Source of the DNA: Physocladia obscura
Lineage: Eukaryota; Chytridiomycota; Chytridiomycetes; Chytridiales; Chytriomycetaceae
Assembly: GCA_027596945.1 (NCBI GenBank)
Contig: JADGJH010001234.1
Span: 1 to 11,140, forward strand
Reading direction: 5' to 3'
DNA: 11,140 nt
The notes below the pieces were generated by a model. The model worked only from the letters and a program-made list of their open reading frames with translations. It was not told where the DNA came from and searched no databases. This document shows, piece by piece, positions 1-7,563 of the stretch. A program made the translations under genes and the position numbers. Positions within the stretch are counted from its first letter, which is position 1. The number at the start of each line of letters is the position of its first letter.

Positions 1-174
1 ATTCTTAACTTTAGACTCATTCAACTGCTTCATTCTTTCAGCAATTGAGAGCTTTACTTTTTCTTTATTTTGTGCTGCCAGATTTGCGTCTTCCTCATCT
101 GAGGGATCCAAATCATCCTTTGCATCAAAATTTACTTTACCTTTACAGCCATTTAATTTTTTGTTTTGGTTTCT
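1..174 (-). CDS. Candidate partial exon of an unidentified acidic/helical protein, running off the left edge
   Basis: On the minus strand one frame is open for 58 codons, from an in-frame TAA at 177-175 to the window edge. It is too short and edge-truncated to stand out as an ORF. Its last ~47 residues look like real protein: KVNFDAKDDLDPSDEED followed by an amphipathic helical stretch ending SIAERMKQLNESKVKN. An acidic DPSDEED cluster followed by a basic helix is common in nucleolar and other regulatory proteins, but I recognise no family. The true exon could begin at an AG near 142-135 (TGTAAAG or GGTAAAG), fed by an upstream exon around 233-415. That join would be phase-compatible with a donor GTATAG near 285, giving an intron of about 140 nt, longer than others here. 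This could equally be a relic. Confidence is limited because no start or complete exon is visible. Confidence 0.35.
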
Positions 175-232
175 TTAAATCCACTTTTGGTTTCTTTTTT
201 TTTCACACATATCTTTATGGGACTATTTAAAT

Positions 233-415
233 TTAATTCCAAAATTTGGCAGCTGTTTTGTTCAAGTGGTAAGTGATTGGCTCTATACAGAATTCAACCC
301 CAGGTTCAATTTCGGCAGGTAGAATTTTAATATGAGTGACATTCAGGTCAATTTCAAAAGTTGCCAAATTTGAGCGCAGGATGTTTTCTGACAGCATAAA
401 TTTATCTTGTGGGTA
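233..415 (-). other. Candidate exon or coding relic, minus strand
   Basis: A minus-strand frame is open from 415 to a TAA at 235-233. A possible ATG at 397-395 gives 54 residues. The translation around SENILRSNLATFEIDLNVT and the following ILPAEIEPGVEF has the hydrophobic alternation of folded beta-rich protein and is unlike the K/N/F-rich noise of the other frames. It may be an exon of the same gene as the 1-174 fragment; an acceptor-like AG lies just upstream of ATAAATTT near 404. No family is recognised. It may be an exon, a decayed gene piece or chance. Confidence 0.25.
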
Positions 416-422
416 TTAAATT

Positions 423-676
423 TCCGTCTGTATCATTTGCGTTTCTTGGCAGAATATTGGCTGTGTGTGGTTTTTTGTGTATTTGACAATTTCATAATAC
501 AAAACCTCTTAGCGCACTCCTCACGAACCCTTAATTCCATTCTTTGGAGTAGTGTGCATTCAGTCAGCCTGCTGTGCATCAATAGTCAATTGTTTCAATT
601 TAATAACGCGTTTGTTTGAATGTAGCTTTGATTTGGTCAAATCACTTTCGTTAAAATATTCGATTTGGGCAAACAT
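423..676 (-). other. Two overlapping short protein-like frames, possible decayed or multi-exon gene
   Basis: An ATG at 676-674 opens a 38-codon frame beginning MFAQIEYFNESDLTKSKL and ending at a TGA at 562-560. A second frame overlaps its end and stays open for about 50 codons, including LQRMELRVREECAKRF, until a TGA near 425. Read in order, the two resemble one charged helical protein interrupted by a frame change. I found no good small GT...AG intron bridging them, which favours a frameshifted relic over a working gene. Upstream (695-922) the minus frame is open for 75 codons, but its composition is not convincing. Function unknown. Confidence 0.2.
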
Positions 677-922
677 GGCTGATTTTACTAAATTTCAAAC
701 TAGACTGTCAGCGGGATCACAACATTGCCTTGGTAGAGGACAACGGTGATTTGGTTGCTTTGCGCGTTGGGCATTTTCTCTTTGTTTGTTGGTTGTTTTT
801 TTTTTCAAACTGACAAACATGTTTAGAAAATTCCAACCACAAAAATAAACTAAAGATCTTATCGTTTTAAAACTGTTCCTTTGCGCTTTGTGCGCAAGCT
901 TGCCTATGTCATTATGTTGCAA

Positions 923-1232
923 TCTCCATTTATGATTGTGTATGGTAAGGAATTTTAGTGAGAATTCTTTATTCTAGATTTTCATTGTTCGAAACCCTCA
1001 ATCACAAAAATTCCAAAAACAGTCTTTTAATAAATCTTGCATTTTCTTCCCCATACAAAACTTCCTTGTATTAATACAAAAGCTACTGCTTAATGATGGA
1101 AATGGCAAGTCTACCGTTTTGTTCTTTACTTTTTAAGCAAATTGAGCAATTTCTTTCAATAAAGAGTGAATTCATCTTCAATAGAGCTTGAATCTTTTAC
1201 ACTTTAACAATGCACATGTTTTTGCTTTTTTT
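923..1232. other. AT-rich stretch with no recognisable gene
   Basis: Stops are frequent in all frames, with T and A homopolymer runs such as the T-run near 1217-1230. I see no splice-bounded coding blocks, tRNA-like folds or repeats. Probably intergenic sequence. Confidence 0.5.
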
Positions 1233-1598
1233 TTATAAGAAACAAAAACTATACAGCGTGTCCAGCTTTTTTGGGATAAATTTACACCATTTGCCAGATG
1301 CTATAGAAAAATATCCCAAGGTTCTCATGTAATATATTGCTGGCGATAAAGCTGATATTGATTGCTGTTTGCATTCTACACATGTGATATTTGCATAGCA
1401 GAGTTGTATGTATACATGTGAAAATTTTGGCAGGCACTCTTGGAACAAACAGAGATCATCCCAGTTTTGATTTATAGAATCAATATTCCTGAAAATATAA
1501 TGTGCAAATGAGTAGGAGGAGATGATTGCATCAAAATTTTGAAATGATTTGGAGCTTGCCAACTTCTGGAAAAGAGAGAAACTTAAGGATCTGCTCAA
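1233..1598 (-). other. Open frame of 121 codons, probably not a gene
   Basis: The frame runs on the minus strand from just after a TGA at about 1601 to a stop at 1233. It has no ATG at its start; the first codon of the open stretch is TTG, so a conventional eukaryotic start is absent. The translation is rich in C, S, Y and F and shows no recognised domain. An open frame of this size is within what chance gives in about 22 kb of both-strand AT-rich sequence. It could be an exon or part of an old mobile element: a stretch resembling a Tc1/mariner terminal motif lies at its 3' end near 1251-1275. Confidence 0.15.
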
Positions 1599-1808
1599 TC
1601 AATTTGTTTGGGAATGAGGTGGTTGGTGTAGCAAACATGACTTTAAACTCAAAGAAGGCATTTTTTATAGAAATGAACAAGCAGTATTCTGCAGTTTGAT
1701 TCGAATAGTTAAGAGAGCACTGAACTATTTTTTTAAAGTATATTAAAACCAGTTCAACAAGGCAAGGAGACTTGTCAAGAATAAAATTTTGTTTATCTTT
1801 TTCTCTTT

Positions 1809-1834
1809 AACGACCCACGTCTAGTGCGGTCGTT
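1809..1834. repeat. Imperfect inverted repeat (7 + 3 bp arms) in the upstream region
   Basis: AACGACC at 1809-1815 is matched by GGTCGTT at 1828-1834. Inside this, CAC at 1816-1818 pairs with GTG at 1824-1826 across a 5-nt loop (GTCTA), with one bulged C at 1827. It is GC-rich in an AT-rich setting and lies about 320 bp upstream of the RING/TPR start codon. It could be a binding site for a dimeric factor, a small structured transcript element or a chance palindrome. Confidence 0.5.
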
Positions 1835-1856
1835 CCCCCTACCCTCCACCCACTAC
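1835..1856 (+). promoter_or_regulatory. Pyrimidine-rich, C-rich tract
   Basis: A nearly pure pyrimidine run dominated by C (CCCCCTACCCTCCACCCAC) directly follows the hairpin at 1809-1834. Such tracts are frequent in fungal core promoters near transcription starts. That role is inferred here from position alone. Confidence 0.3.
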
Positions 1857-2152
1857 GCAAGCTTCGTGCCTGTTTTCTTTTGATTTTATTTTCCTTGTCT
1901 GCAGCCTCATAATTTCGAACGACTTACTCCGACAAACAACTAATCAGTATGTACGTTGATTAGTGTTCAAAAAATCCTTCTTGGTGATAATTAAGTAGCT
2001 CTAGGAAGCTGGGACGTGTTCGCTCGTTGTGGAGGCAACGCCACCAGAATTTTATTTGGTTTGTTTAAACTTCATTGATTGTACTCTGGAAAAGAATGTT
2101 GAAACAATGCTTGTTTACCATTGCTGCAAAATTTCTTGGTCATTGTCTTTAA

Positions 2153-5100
2153 ATGGACGATTCGACTCTGAAGTCACTGAAAATAGTAACAAAAACAAAT
2201 CAATTACTTTTATTTGCGCCTAAATTCAGTCGAAATATAAAGGAGTATAGTCTTACTGTTGGTTCGGAAGTTGATAGAGTCGTAATAACAGCCTTTCCAA
2301 ATGAAGGAGACGCGTTTGTACAAGTTTTAAAATCTGCAGCAGATGGAGGTATGGCGAATATTTACTTATTTTTGCTTTAATTATTTAATTATTCCAATTT
2401 ATAGCTATTACTATTGTCGAAGGGGCAAGTGATTTGATAATAAAATGCGATGCTGTGGATGGTTCCACTTCCAACACAATAATCCACGTTTTCAGACCGA
2501 CTGCAAACGATGCAACATTAAAAGAAATTCAAATTACCATTGATGGATTTTATACTTTGATACCGGATTTTCATAGGCTTGAAACTCGCTACATACTGAA
2601 AGTGCCCGTACATATTCAAAGCGCTGCTGTGTCCGTCCTAGCAACAAATGAAACATCAAAAGTCGATCGGAATGGATTCGACGATAAAGGGAAAATTTCG
2701 CTCGTCTCAAGCGCAGAAACCAAAGTCAGTTTCGTCGTAACCTCAGCTGATGGATCAAAAAATCAGATATATGAAGTGGTTGTACGTAAAGGTTAATTTC
2801 ACTGCTATTATTACCATTATTTGTACCTTTTCAAAATACTAATAATAATATAATGCAGACAAGAGTATTATTCCTCTGCGCTTGTCCAAAGAAACAAAAC
2901 TTCTAAGTGAGCACTTGTGTGCTCTTTGTTTGTGTATTATTCACCTTCCAAGAAAAAAACCGGAAGATTCAAAATGCCAACATAGTTTCTGCTTGAATTG
3001 CCTTGAATTTCACGCGAAAATCCAAGTCAACAAATTTGAATTAACAGCAATGAATTTTTTGTGTCCCCTCTGTCCTTCTGAAAACCTTATATCGCAAGAA
3101 TCAGATAATATTACTGATAAATTAGTTTCTTCCTTCCAATTTTTATGTCCATTTACTCCCTTTGGATGTCAATCACCAGCCCTCGAACAGTTTTGTATAA
3201 TACAGCATACTCTTGAATGCAAATTTGCTCAAACTATTTCAACAAGTGCATGCATATTTTGTATGTCTAATGCAGCGCCTCATAATTCTGAAATTTGTAC
3301 CACCAGCTGTCTACTGTGCAAAAAGCAAATTACAACGGTAGACAAGCTATTTCATGACAATTTCACCTGCGCTAATAAACTGTCCACACAAACACGGCTA
3401 TCTTTTGCACCAACATCCTTGAAAGACTTCGAAATTAAATTGATCGATAAAAATTTGGGAAACTATTCATCTATTGACTTATGCATTAAAGAAATCGATC
3501 GGTTGCTAATAATTTATATGAAATCTCTACAAACTGCGAAAGAAATAAATAATGCACGGCCAAATTTTGAAGTTTTGGAGCGAATATCAAAACTCTATAC
3601 CCTTGCAATTTCACTAAACCTTGAAGCAAAGCTGTTAAAAAATGCTGTGTTGGATGAAATGCTGCATCTAAATTTGGGACTTATATTTGAAGAAATCGCT
3701 TGTTGTGAAGAGATATTTCCTGTACAGATTCAAATAGAAAAAAGCTTTACAACGAAAGCTAATGATAATGAGTCTGCGAGCGCCAGTTTTATGAATGACG
3801 AAGTTGAAGGACTCTTAATGGGACTAGGTGTAGCAAAAAATGCAAGCGATGTTTCGAAAATTAAGGCTATGGAAGAAGAGTACCACCGACTTTTGAGTGC
3901 TGGAATGTCTGATCAAGCTGCAGAAGTTCAAGGATTGCATCAATGGAAAGTTCAGCAAGTGAATGCTTCCTGTGAAACCGAGAAACGATACAAGACCAAC
4001 GAGTTCATAAATAGCAGTGAAAATGGCAATACTGCTAATGCTCTTCTAAAATATGAAGATGCTTTGGCAATTAATCCAACAAGTGCGATTGTAAATTATC
4101 ATTTGGGTCGAGTTTATTTACAGTTTGGAAATTTTGAAAAGGCACAGTTATATTTCGAATATGCATTATCAAACAAACCAGTCTTCCCTCAAGCGAAATT
4201 ACTTCTGGTTTGTCATCTTACAGTGAATTATTTTCAATAACCTAATGGACTTTACAGGCAATTGCAATTGTGTCAATTAACAATACCATCAGCAATAAAA
4301 TTTCACATGTAATTAAAATTTTAGAAGATGCGACATCAAATATCCTGTTTGAACTCTGGAAAAATTCTTCAAAAGATGTTCCAGAAAAAATTTGTGAATC
4401 TGTTACCAACATCACACACCGACTTTTCCCTACCATTTTTATTGCACTTTCAAAAGCATATCTTTATTTTGCGCTACCATCTAAAGCATCAGACCCAATT
4501 TTAGACCTTCTCCATATTCTTTCAACAAACTATCCAAAGCTCCGCAAGAATTCGAAAATCCAGCACAATTTCACTTTGTCAATATGTATGGCCCGAAAAC
4601 AGCTTTTACATGCTCAATCTTTTGTTCCTGCGACCTCACTAGATTATTCTCGCTCTCGAATTTTGGATATTGCAAATCGTGCGACAATCACGCCAGCTGC
4701 TATTATATTATGTAAACGGAGTAGCAACGAGAATTCAATGGGAACAGTTGACGCATTGTCGGTTTTTGAAAGCGTTTGTGAGGCTATGCTATTTCAAAGC
4801 CCTCGTGGTGACTCCTCCACGCTTTCTGAACTTGGACGTGCTCAATTCAATCAGTTTGAATACAACCCGAAGTTTTCCAACAGACTGATAAAGCTTAGCA
4901 ATGCAATAGAATGCTTTGAAGCTGCGATAAGAAAAAAACCAGATGAGGATACGGTGGGCAAAGTTGAGCAGCAGGAGTGGTACGTGACATTGAAACGCGA
5001 AATGGCTGCGTTTGCGTCAAATTCAACAGTGAAAGAGATGAAACCTATTGGAAATTCGAATATTGGGCGAACTGGCACTAAAAAAATTATTGTAACAACG

Positions 5101-5931
5101 AAAAAAGACATTGCAAAGCCTGGAACGACGAAACAGGTTCCCCTAATGAACAAAACAGTTGAAAAAAAAGGATCAGGTTTTGAGAAAGCAGTGCCACCTA
5201 AAGCTCAAGGAAAAGACGCTAATGCTGCTGCCATGAAAAAAATCAGTGAGTCAACGACGAAACTTTTGAATTCAACTCCAAAAGTATCTACTGTGTCACT
5301 ATCAACAAAGAAAGACGAGCACAGTATTCCCAAAGAAGTTACAGGGAATGAAGTCTTATTTGATGTATATATCGGATTAGCCAGGGCTCTTTCTCGAAAA
5401 CTCGGATTCATTGAAGAATCAAACCCAAAAGATACCCAAATTTCAGAGCTTCTTCACAGTATTATAAGCTATTATAAAACTGCTATAGCAATTAAACCAG
5501 ATTTGCATGATGGATACATTGAGTTGGGAACTATTCTTGAACGGAAAGTTTCCATCAGAGCTGCTGCTGATCTTTACTGCACTTTTCCATTCCAGCCAGT
5601 CAACAATACTGCAAATTTCTCGCAAGACGATGTTTATCTTTTTGCGGAGCTTGGTCGTTGCTTTATGAAAGAAAAACGGTACAAGGAAAAACTTCTTATA
5701 AGTTGCTTAATTGCTGAAGGGCGTGCAACGGGTATGTCATGTTTATCAAAGTACGTTGAAGCTCTTGATTCAGCTGGGGAATCCAAGATTCTGATGGCTT
5801 TGTACGCAGGAGTTAACAAAAAATCTATTGATGATCCAGATCTGCTACCATTCTTCAAGAGTAAGTTTTGGTTATAACTGAATTGTACAATTTTTATGAT
5901 TTTTTTAATCTTTACCGAAGTTAATGAATAA
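2153..5931 (+). CDS. Cadherin-like x2 / RING / TRAF zinc finger / TPR protein, probable E3 ubiquitin ligase or scaffold
   Basis: Exons 2153-2348, 2405-2791, 2859-4207, 4258-5860 and 5921-5931 encode about 1181 residues (introns 56, 67, 50 and 60 nt; phases 1, 1, 0, 1). Residues ~2-95 and ~97-193 are two cadherin-like beta-sandwich domains: the first has the L-x-x-L start and a P-x-F-S-x-x-x-x-x-Y core, and each ends in a V/I-x-V-x-R/K strand. Residues 215-266 form a C3HC4 RING: C215, C218, C234, H236, C239, C242, C263, C266. Residues ~288-366 carry repeated Cys/His pairs of TRAF-type zinc fingers. TPR-like helices lie at ~582-648 (ALLKYEDALAINP, then YHLGRVYLQFGNFEKAQ) and ~1039-1090. Between them, ~902-1008 is a basic K/T/S/P-rich disordered linker. 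RINGs of this type recruit E2 enzymes, and TPRs and TRAF fingers bind proteins; substrate and location are unknown. An in-frame stop precedes the ATG. The last exon is uncertain: acceptor 5970 would give exon 5971-6044 and about 1202 residues. Confidence 0.85.
2792..2858 (+). other. Intron 2 of the RING/TPR gene, with near-consensus branch site
   Basis: The donor is G|GTTAAT and the acceptor TGCAG|AC. A TACTAAT at 2837-2843 lies 15 nt before the acceptor AG and matches the fungal branch-site consensus except for the final base. Splicing joins CGT AAA G to AC AAG, linking the second cadherin-like domain to the RING exon. Confidence 0.85.
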
Positions 5932-5970
5932 ATATTGGTTTTTTTATTGCTCAAAATTTCTTATCCGTAG
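5861..5970 (+). other. Terminal intron of the RING/TPR gene with two possible acceptors
   Basis: The donor is a perfect GTAAGT at 5861. Acceptor ACCGAAG ending at 5920 gives a 60-nt intron, typical here, and a short tail Ile-Asn-Glu-stop (stop 5929-5931). Acceptor ATCCGTAG ending at 5970 gives a 110-nt intron and a 24-residue tail starting ITEADKAEYNF, stopping at 6042-6044 inside the opposite-strand PEX11 coding region. AAG acceptors appear at two other introns in this window, so I favour the short form. CAG/TAG acceptors are generally preferred, so both may be used. Confidence 0.6.
5927..5948. terminator. Opposed AATAAA polyadenylation signals between convergent genes
   Basis: AATAAA occurs on the plus strand at 5927-5932, overlapping the stop of the short RING/TPR isoform. 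On the minus strand it occurs at 5948-5943, three bases after the PEX11 stop. Both convergent genes could therefore end within the same few tens of bases, which implies overlapping 3' UTRs. Matches to this hexamer are common in AT-rich DNA, so position is the main support. Confidence 0.45.
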
Positions 5971-7421
5971 TAACAGAGGCAGACAAAGCGGAATACAATT
6001 TCCAAGTTCCTAAACATGCTGCTGCTAAACCTGCAACATCTTGAAGATGATGTAAGTCCTTCGCAGGACCACGAATTTTTTCGACTTGTTTAACAATTCC
6101 AAATACGTCAAAAGAGCAAAACAGACAATCGGCAGCCAGTTTTGTCAAAGTTAATTGAGAAATCCAAATCTTCAGCTCAGTGTCACGAATTTTATCATTT
6201 GTTGCAGTAATCAGAACTGCTGCAGTACTCTGTGATTTGTCACTACCAACAATGGTTTCATTATCATCAACAACAGATTTTGAAACTTTGTGAATTTCAG
6301 CAGAAACTCTTTGATCAAGTTGCAAAGTAAGAATGCGACGTTTTTCGTGCAAGTCAGCAAGAGTACGGCGAGCAGCATTCAATTTATCCCATATGTCACG
6401 TGCGTCAAATCCAATTCCTATAAGCCAAAGTCTATCAGCCCATTTATCAAAAAAAGGATTTGGATCTTTAAGGCCAATTTTAGCGAGTGTCACATTGTCG
6501 TCCGCAATATTGGTAAGTAAGGCATTAATGTTTGAGAAAAAGTTGAAGATATACGCAGGGCTTGTGCTTGGCGACGTTAATGACAAAAATTCGATGGGTG
6601 CAAGAAAAGAGCCGAGGCGAATGAGTTTTCTGGCGACAGAAAGATGCGGGATTATTTTGGCAAGAGATTTTTGGGTCCGAGTTGCTGCAGGGAGAATTGA
6701 AAGAAGCTTAACCCACAGAAGAACTTTTGCAGAGTACTGGATGATCTTAAGGACCTTTAAATTGTAATATTAATCAGATACATAAAAGCGAGTGTATCAA
6801 ACAACAAACATAAACCTTGTCTCGGCCATCATTAAGGTGCAATATTTTACGAAGAATAAGAATTCTAAAGATAAGATTGGATGATGCAGGTTTCGTGGCA
6901 GAATTCTCAGAAGGAACCACAGAAAAATTTTTGTGTTTTGCATTGCCATCGTCACTATTCACTGGCTGTGTGAAAGCTTGAAGGGTGCTTGACGAGAGTG
7001 AACGCAATAAATTAACAGCCTTATCACTTAGCGCAGTGCGTGGAATAGATTTCACACTCGAGATTGGAATCGAGAATGAGATTGGGATGAAGCTTGGTGT
7101 TTTGGTCAACGAAAGTGACGGGTGTTCGACCAGTTTTGCAGGAAGCAGCGGCGGCATTTGCTGAGCGCTGAGAGGGCGCTTTGCTTCGCCGGCAGTGAGC
7201 GTAGCTGAGTTCAAGATTGTTGGCGAGCGTAGTATAGCCATTTGATGCTGATTAACTGACTGAGGAATGGATTCTTTTGTTATTGGCTTGGCTGATGGCT
7301 CTATTTTTGGATCCTCCACTTTTTGCGCCGCCATCGCCTCCTCGTGTTTCGCATTGCCAGTTTCAATTGCTGTGCGTTCCGAATCTGTAAAAGAATATTC
7401 TGACTGTGTTGGACTGTGCAT
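5951..7421 (-). CDS. PEX11: PEX11-family peroxisomal membrane protein with long N-terminal extension
   Basis: Exon 1 is 7421-6816 and exon 2 is 6754-5951, joined in phase 0 across a 61-nt intron (GACAAG|GTTTATG ... TTTAAAG|GTCCTT), giving 469 residues. The join restores the family hallmark GRDKVLKIIQYSAKVLLW (from ~199), followed by the basic ARKLIRLGSFL segment. Near the C-terminus is the conserved L..LAADCLFCSFDVFG stretch, then a hydrophobic GLAAACLGTWKLYSAL segment. PEX11 proteins remodel and elongate peroxisome membranes before division; the GRDK region forms the amphipathic, membrane-bending helix. Usual family length is about 230-300 residues. Here ~190 S/P/T-rich, probably disordered residues precede the domain. 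An in-frame TGA lies 15 bases upstream of the ATG, which supports the start. Another N-terminal intron cannot be excluded. The fungal PEX11C-like subgroup is possible but not assigned. The gene lies 142 bp downstream of ATG2 on the same strand. Confidence 0.88.
6755..6815 (-). other. PEX11 intron with AAG acceptor
   Basis: The 61-nt intron begins GTTTATG (6815) and ends TTTAAAG (6755), with a TTAAT branch-like stretch near 6770. Removing it is required to keep the GRDK-V-L-K-I-I-Q-Y motif continuous; without splicing the frame reaches a stop at about 6774. The AAG acceptor is less common than CAG/TAG. Confidence 0.85.
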
Positions 7422-7563
7422 TCTTTCGCTTAATCAATCTCCCTTTCGCTCGCCACATTTTCCGACCTTATCCGGCTTTTTCGATTTTGTCTATGATCAC
7501 ATATTTAATCATCGCTAATTCATTAAAACAGATAAACCAACGAGTTTTTAACGTTATTTTAAA
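7422..7563 (-). promoter_or_regulatory. Short ATG2-PEX11 intergenic region
   Basis: Only 142 bp separate the ATG2 stop from the PEX11 ATG on the same strand, so this stretch must hold the ATG2 3' end and the PEX11 promoter and leader, unless the two share a transcript. It is AT-rich near ATG2 and more purine-rich just before the PEX11 ATG (minus strand GCGAGCGAAAGGGAG). No specific factor site is assigned. Confidence 0.4.

Larger units (their letters stand above)
1599..2152. promoter_or_regulatory. Upstream region of the RING/TPR gene
   Basis: This 554-bp stretch has no convincing coding block. It lies directly upstream of the first ATG of the RING/TPR gene and presumably contains its promoter and 5' leader. 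It includes the GC-rich hairpin and pyrimidine tract described separately. No TATA box or named factor site can be assigned with confidence. A TAA at 2150-2152 is immediately upstream of and in frame with the ATG at 2153, so the protein cannot extend upstream without an additional intron. Confidence 0.4.

Noticed and set aside
45..230. 61-codon plus-strand open frame rich in Phe/Leu
   Set aside because: It is opposite the K/E/D-rich minus-strand fragment; a Phe/Leu-rich translation is the expected shadow of such sequence.
1990..2020. Possible inverted partner (AAGCTGGGACGTG) of the mariner-like end at 1251
   Set aside because: Only a short core matches after inversion, with gaps and no flanking TA duplication.
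2029..2223. Plus-strand frame starting at GTG upstream of the RING/TPR gene
   Set aside because: It has no ATG at its start and runs out of frame across the first real exon. The beta-sandwich signal lies in the frame starting at 2153.
4851..5153. 100-codon minus-strand open frame, with others at 5205-5411, 5443-5625 and 5634-5954
   Set aside because: These are antisense shadows of the long fourth exon of the RING/TPR gene, without independent features.
6333..6767. 144-codon plus-strand open frame
   Set aside because: It is antisense to PEX11 exon 2, whose frame carries the family motifs; no domain is seen in the antisense translation.
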